Below are positions 60,209-64,000 of a stretch of 64,000 nt of DNA, piece by piece. Location: NCBI GenBank assembly GCA_038229135.1, contig JBBROS010000002.1, positions 62,001 through 126,000 on the forward strand. The letters run 5' to 3'. The position numbers and the translations under genes are program-made. The notes under the pieces are model-generated. The model did no database searches. It had not been told where the DNA came from and was given only the letters and a program-made list of their open reading frames with translations. Position 1 is the stretch's first letter, and each line of letters opens with the position of its first letter. Source of the stretch: JBBROS01 sp038229135 (GTDB lineage: Bacteria; Pseudomonadota; Alphaproteobacteria; Acetobacterales; Acetobacteraceae).

Positions 60209-60804
60209 GGGCACTGGTGCCGACGGCGCGTGCCTGTGCGGCGCTGCTGCTGGTGGGGGCGGCCTGGGGCACGGCGTTCGGCGTGTTCGAGCGGACGGCG
60301 CGGGCCCCGGCTCCGGCCCTGCTGCCCGAGGCGGACGGGATCGTTGCGCTGACGGGCGGGGCGGACCGGATTGAGACGGCGCTGCGGCTTCTGCAAGGGG
60401 GCCACGCGCCGGCGCTGCTGGTGAGCGGGGTCGGGCGCGGGGTGGACCTGGCCGAGATGATGCGGCGGGTGCGGCTGTCGCCTTCGCTCGAGGCGCGGAT
60501 CACGCTTGGGCGACAGGCCACGTCCACCCTGGGCAACGCGGCCGAAACGGCGCAATGGGCGCGGGCCGCCGGGGTTCGACGCCTGCTGGTGGTGACGGCC
60601 GGGTATCACATGGACCGTGCGCTGCTCGAGATCGGGCGGTCCTTGCCGGAGGTGGCGCTGGTGCCCGTACCGGTGCAGCCGCCGGCGCTGCGGGGGACAA
60701 TGGACATGGAGACGACGCGGATCCTCGCGGCGGAGTTCGACAAATATCTTGTTGCGCTGTTCGGGCCCTCGATCGGCCTCGGACGGCGGGAGGAGGGGCT
60801 GTGA
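60205..60804 (+). CDS. YdcF-like (DUF218) family protein
   Basis: The protein has 199 residues with one N-terminal hydrophobic segment (TARACAALLLVGAAWGTAFG). DUF218 features are ADGIVALTGGADRIETALRLLQGG, ALLVSGVGRG, STLGNAAETAQWARAAG and LLVVTAGYHMDRALLEI. Members such as SanA and ElyC are linked to envelope and peptidoglycan-precursor metabolism. The GTG start overlaps the FtsX stop and its own end overlaps the plsC start, so the four genes form one operon. Confidence 0.9.
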   Translation: MRALVPTARACAALLLVGAAWGTAFGVFERTARAPAPALLPEADGIVALTGGADRIETALRLLQGGHAPALLVSGVGRGVDLAEMMRRVRLSPSLEARITLGRQATSTLGNAAETAQWARAAGVRRLLVVTAGYHMDRALLEIGRSLPEVALVPVPVQPPALRGTMDMETTRILAAEFDKYLVALFGPSIGLGRREEGL

Positions 60805-61511
60805 TCTGGGTGCGTTCGGCACTGTTCAACGTGTGGTTCTTCGGCGCGACCTTCGTATGGGGCAGCATCGGCGCGTTCGTGCGCACATTCCGGCCGGAGC
60901 GGTCCTTGTGGGTGGCGCAGAGCTGGGCCTTCTGCGTGCTGGCCGGGGCGCGGGAGATTGCGGGCATCCGGATCGAGGTGGTGGGCGCCGAGCACATCCC
61001 GGACGGGGCGGCGCTGATCGCCTCGCAGCACCAGTCGGCGTTCGACACGCTGGTGTGGCTCACGATCGTGCCGCGGACGAGCTACGTGTACAAGGCGGAG
61101 CTGGCGAACATCCCGCTGTTCGGGTCCATGCTGAAGCCGGCCGGGCAGATCGCGCTGGACCGGGCAGGAAGCTTCAAGGCCATCAAGGTCCTGCTGCAAG
61201 GGGCCGAGCGGGCGGTGGCGGACGGGCGGCAGATCGTGATCTTTCCGGAGGGCACGCGGGTGGAGGTTGGGGCAGAGGTGCCGATCCGCCCGGGGATAGC
61301 GGCGCTGGCCTCGCGGACGGGGCTGCCGGTCATCCCGGTGTCCACCGATTCGGGGCGGCTCTGGGGGCGGCGCGCCTTCCTGAAGCGGCCGGGCGTGGTG
61401 CACCTGGTGATCGGGGCGCCGCTGCCGGGGCAGTTGGGGCAGAAGGCGTTGCTGGACGCACTGCGCGCTGCCTGGGCCGATGGGGCGGAGCGGTTCCCGT
61501 CCTGTGGATAA
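60801..61511 (+). CDS. plsC: 1-acyl-sn-glycerol-3-phosphate acyltransferase
   Basis: The protein has 236 residues. The catalytic HX4D motif is ASQHQSAFDTLVW near residue 75, and the substrate-binding FPEGTR is near 150, followed by LASRTGLPVIPVSTDSG. One N-terminal hydrophobic segment (FNVWFFGATFVWGSIGAF) should anchor it to the inner membrane. It adds the second acyl chain to make phosphatidic acid. It starts at GTG 60801 in a GTGA overlap with the ydcF-like gene and is last in the ftsEX operon. Confidence 0.92.
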   Translation: MIWVRSALFNVWFFGATFVWGSIGAFVRTFRPERSLWVAQSWAFCVLAGAREIAGIRIEVVGAEHIPDGAALIASQHQSAFDTLVWLTIVPRTSYVYKAELANIPLFGSMLKPAGQIALDRAGSFKAIKVLLQGAERAVADGRQIVIFPEGTRVEVGAEVPIRPGIAALASRTGLPVIPVSTDSGRLWGRRAFLKRPGVVHLVIGAPLPGQLGQKALLDALRAAWADGAERFPSCG

Positions 61512-61791
61512 GTTTGTGGGCAAGATCTCGCCCTCGTTGAAGCGCGGTCCATTTGGGGCCGCCAAACCGCTCAAAGATCACAGTTTCGTGTCAGTTCGGC
61601 TGAGGCGGGGGCGCCTAGCAAAGGCGTGGCCCGGGCGCAAGAGGTATGTAAGTGGTTGTTTTCGCGTTCCTCAACGCCCAGCGCGGTTTCGGCATGTCAA
61701 GACCTTAATGAAGTGTTTCGTTCCGGCGCGTGGATCGGCTCGGCTCCGACCCGGCTGTGGACGTTCTGCAGCGCCGGGGCCGGTCTGAGCC

Positions 61792-62691
61792 ATGCGGCGC
61801 TGGGGTGTTTGGGGCGCGGCGATACTTGTCGCGGGGGTTCTCGGCCATGCCACGACGTGGTGGGCGGTGACGGAGCGCGTGCTCGGAGGCATCGGGCCGT
61901 TCGTGCAGGCGGCCGCGCTGGCGGGATGGCGGCTCGAGGGCGGGCCGGCCCGGCGGGCGTCGTGGCCGTCGATCTCCGTCGTGATCCCGGGGGCTCGTGC
62001 GGCCGGGCATGGGGTGCGGTGGGAGGCCGAGACGGTGCGGCTCTCGGTGCCGCTGATGGCGCCGGGGTCGCTCCGGATCGAACCGTCCGGGGCGCAGTCG
62101 GTCCAGGCGGAGGGGGCGGCGCCCGTGCCGTTCCGGGCTGAGCGGCTGGAGGTGCGTGCGGCGCTCGATGGCATGGGGCCGGGCGAGGCGGAGGCGGAGA
62201 GGATCACGGGCGCCGGATGGGGCGTGCAGCGGGCCGACCTGCGATGGGATGGGCCGGCCGTGACGGCGTCGGCGACGGGCGTACGCGGGACGGATACGGA
62301 GGGCGCGCTGGCCGGGGGCCGGGCGCGGCTCGTTGCCACGCCGGGCTGGCCGGCGGAGGACCTGGCGGCGTGGCAGCGGGCGGGCGGGCGGGTCCTGGTC
62401 GAGGGTGCGGGAGCTTGGGGCGCGGCGGCGGCGACCCTCGAGGGCGAGGCGGCGCTGGATGCGCGGCTGGAGCCGGTCGGGCGCGGGCGCCTCGCCATCG
62501 AGCGGCCCGGCCCGGCCGTGGATGCGCTGGTAGCGGCGGGGGCGATCGGGCCGGGGGCCGCCACAGCCATGCGGGGGGTGATCGGGCTCCTCGCGCCCAC
62601 GGGGGGCGCGGTGACCGTCCCGGTCACGGTGGCCGATGGGCGGCTCAACGTGTCCGGGTTCGGGGTGGCGCGGCTGCCTTGGTCGCGGTGA
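61792..62691 (+). CDS. DUF2125 family protein
   Basis: The protein has 299 residues. An N-terminal anchor or uncleaved signal (WGVWGAAILVAGVLGHATTWW) is followed by an alternating beta-rich envelope domain with repeated L/V-rich strands such as AERLEVRAALDG and GRARLVATPGWP. DUF2125 is an alphaproteobacterial envelope protein family of unknown function. The 280 bp before it (61512-61791) hold only a weak TTTGG/CCAAA dyad at 61553-61567 after plsC. It ends convergently with phaR. Confidence 0.85.
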   Translation: MRRWGVWGAAILVAGVLGHATTWWAVTERVLGGIGPFVQAAALAGWRLEGGPARRASWPSISVVIPGARAAGHGVRWEAETVRLSVPLMAPGSLRIEPSGAQSVQAEGAAPVPFRAERLEVRAALDGMGPGEAEAERITGAGWGVQRADLRWDGPAVTASATGVRGTDTEGALAGGRARLVATPGWPAEDLAAWQRAGGRVLVEGAGAWGAAAATLEGEAALDARLEPVGRGRLAIERPGPAVDALVAAGAIGPGAATAMRGVIGLLAPTGGAVTVPVTVADGRLNVSGFGVARLPWSR

Positions 62692-62708
62692 GCGTCCTGG
62701 TGCGCTCA
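62689..62708. terminator. Hairpin overlapping two convergent stop codons
   Basis: TGAGCG and CGCTCA form a 6-bp stem with an 8-base loop. The left arm contains the DUF2125 stop and the right arm the phaR stop. It is a plausible two-way terminator, though no T-run follows. Confidence 0.4.
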
Positions 62709-63539
62709 GCGCTTCGGTGTGCGGCCCTTGCGCGACATGACGAGGGGGGCGGCCGGCTTCGGAGCGGCTGGCGGCTCGCCGACGGCGTCGGCCATCGGGG
62801 CATGCGGCGGGTCGGCCAGGACGTTGACCGGGGCCGCCTGTGCAGGCGCGTGTGCGATGGCGTGGGGGGCGATGGCGTGGGGCGCGTGGATCACCGCCTC
62901 GGCGCGGGCGATGGCGAGTTGGGCGCGGAGGCTCTCGATCTCGTGCTGCATCGCCTGCAGTTCGGTGGGTGCCGGCTGCGGCGCGGTGGTGGCGTTGCCG
63001 TCCTGACGCTCGGCCTTCGGGGCGTCGGCGGTGCGGGCGAAGGGGTTGAACATCGTCAGCGCGCGCTCGATGAAGGCGAGGTTCTGGCGGCCCATCTCCT
63101 CCATGGGCGGCGGAAGGAACGGGAAGGATTTTTCCATCACGGTCCGCATCTGCTGCTGGCCCTGGGAGAAGGTGGCCATGGCCTGCTCGAGGTATTTCGG
63201 CACGACGCCCTGCAGGCTGCCGCCGTAGAAGCCGATGAGTTGGCGGAGGAAGGCGGTGGGGAGCATGGAGGAGCCCTTGCTCTCCTCCTCGACGATGATC
63301 TGGGTCAGCACGCCGCGGGTGATGTCCTCGCTGCTCTTGGCGTCGTAGACGACGAAGTCGCGGCCGGCGCGGATCATGTCGGCGAGGTTCTCGAGGGTGA
63401 TGTAGCTGGACGTCTCGGTGTTGTAGAGGCGGCGATTGGCGTATTTCTTGACGACGACCGGGGTGGTGGGCGCTTGAGGGGCCGACGGTGGCGTCGCTGG
63501 CGGAGCCGCGGCGGTCAGGTCTTGCGGGGTGTCGGGCAT
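62706..63539 (-). CDS. phaR: Polyhydroxyalkanoate synthesis repressor PhaR
   Basis: The protein has 277 residues. After a Pro/Ala-rich N-terminus the conserved PHA_gran DNA-binding domain is VVVKKYANRRLYNTETSSYITLENLADMIRAG near residues 28-60, then YDAKSSEDITRGVLTQII and LRQLIGFYGGSLQGVVPKYLEQAM. The C-terminus is a low-complexity Ala/Pro/His tail ending MSRKGRTPKR. PhaR binds PHA granules and phasin promoters and represses phasin genes. It is divergent from the small coiled-coil gene at 63668. Confidence 0.95.
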   Translation of the reverse strand: MPDTPQDLTAAAPPATPPSAPQAPTTPVVVKKYANRRLYNTETSSYITLENLADMIRAGRDFVVYDAKSSEDITRGVLTQIIVEEESKGSSMLPTAFLRQLIGFYGGSLQGVVPKYLEQAMATFSQGQQQMRTVMEKSFPFLPPPMEEMGRQNLAFIERALTMFNPFARTADAPKAERQDGNATTAPQPAPTELQAMQHEIESLRAQLAIARAEAVIHAPHAIAPHAIAHAPAQAAPVNVLADPPHAPMADAVGEPPAAPKPAAPLVMSRKGRTPKR

Positions 63540-63667
63540 GGTAGGTCTCTCGGACTATGGGGGCATCGGGTGAGCGGAGACTATCACGCAACTGCAGCAC
63601 GGGCGATAAGCAGCCGCGCCGGGCCGGGTGCGTTGCAGCATGGGCGGTGATCCCAGGGGAACGGAGC

Positions 63668-63988
63668 GTGGAAGAGGACCCGGCGGCGTGGCTCGAAGAC
63701 TGGGTGACGCTCTGGCAGAGCGAGCTGGCCGGGCTGGTGCTGGACCGGGAGGTGCAGGAGGCGCAGCTGCAGGCTATCGACGCGTGGGCGGCCCAGGCGC
63801 GGGAGATGGCGCGGCTGTGGGCGCGGGCGCTTGAGCGACGGACGCTCCACGGAGCGACCGGGCCCGCTCCGGCGCCGGGGGCCGCGGCCGCTGCTGCTGC
63901 ACCTGACGAGCGGGATAGCAGGATCGAGCGGCTCCTGGCCCGGGTGGACGAGCTCGAGCGGCGGCTCGCCCGGCTCGAGCCTTCCTGA
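63668..63988 (+). CDS. Small Trp-rich, coiled-coil protein next to phaR
   Basis: The protein has 106 residues from GTG 63668, which follows AGGGGA at about 7 bp. The N-terminal half is helical (WLEDWVTLWQSELAGLVLDREVQEAQ), then comes an Ala/Pro linker, and the end (RIERLLARVDELERRLARLEP) is a clear short coiled coil. The position divergent from phaR and the architecture recall phasins or the PhaE-type PHA synthase partner, but I do not recognise a named family. A phaC gene might follow beyond the window. Confidence 0.65.
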   Translation: MEEDPAAWLEDWVTLWQSELAGLVLDREVQEAQLQAIDAWAAQAREMARLWARALERRTLHGATGPAPAPGAAAAAAAPDERDSRIERLLARVDELERRLARLEPS

Positions 63989-64000
63989 TCCATCGTTGCT

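Noticed and set aside
61553..61567. TTTGG/CCAAA dyad after plsC as a strong terminator
   Set aside because: The stem is only five pairs with no T-run and lies 40 bp past the stop, so support is too weak for a feature.

Overview
The window reads as chromosomal DNA of a very GC-rich alphaproteobacterium, most likely an Acetobacteraceae/Rhodospirillales member of Roseomonas-like type (inference). The evidence is the strong GC bias, many GTG/TTG starts and 4-bp stop/start overlaps, several tripartite tricarboxylate (Bug/TctC) binding proteins, a phaR gene, an ftsE-ftsX-ydcF-plsC cluster, and a tRNA-Arg(CCU) gene split by a group I intron, as is known from other proteobacteria. No rRNA, insertion sequence, integrase, phage gene or CRISPR array was seen.

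Region 1-11206 is a carboxylic-acid catabolic locus built around a divergent TetR control region with a perfect 16-bp palindrome. To the left run a beta-keto acid cleavage enzyme (BKACE), an ACMSD-like amidohydrolase, a Bug protein, an Ldh_2 dehydrogenase and a polysaccharide-deacetylase-like hydrolase. To the right run the TetR regulator, a cyclase-family hydrolase, a Bug protein, a tartrate-dehydratase-like enolase-superfamily enzyme, and TctB/TctA. Region 11207-13410 is an ELWxxDGT-repeat secreted protein gene broken by a frameshift. Region 13608-29919 holds four catabolic/transport operons on the minus strand: a polar-amino-acid ABC importer with a DAO oxidase and a D-2-hydroxyacid dehydrogenase; a NitT/TauT-type importer; an IclR-controlled sugar-type (CUT1) importer with AroE-like and DenD-like dehydrogenases but no ATPase gene; and a second BKACE operon with an M19 dipeptidase and an aldo/keto reductase.

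At 30109-30423 lies the split tRNA-Arg(CCU). To its right, 30568-50186 is an unusual accessory block. It has a DoxX-like protein, three radical SAM proteins, a methyltransferase, a selenate/phosphonate-like ABC transporter with a double permease, an FAD-oxidoreductase/SelD fusion, a peroxiredoxin, a MerA-like oxidoreductase, two DUF547 proteins, a chalcone-isomerase-like protein, a MauE-like protein, a VTT/TVP38 membrane protein, a metallophosphoesterase, a PhnC remnant and a TIGR04283-like glycosyltransferase. I read this as a candidate selenium- or arsenic-linked small-molecule pathway; that is inference.

Region 50460-63988 is mostly core: an ECF sigma factor with an NrsF-type anti-sigma (apparently using an ATT start), a DUF2141 protein, a chemoreceptor, a PqiABC lipid-transport operon, ftsE-ftsX-ydcF-plsC, a DUF2125 protein, the PHA regulator phaR and a small coiled-coil protein. 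Dispersed hairpin repeats of about 75-90 bp sit in at least five intergenic gaps.
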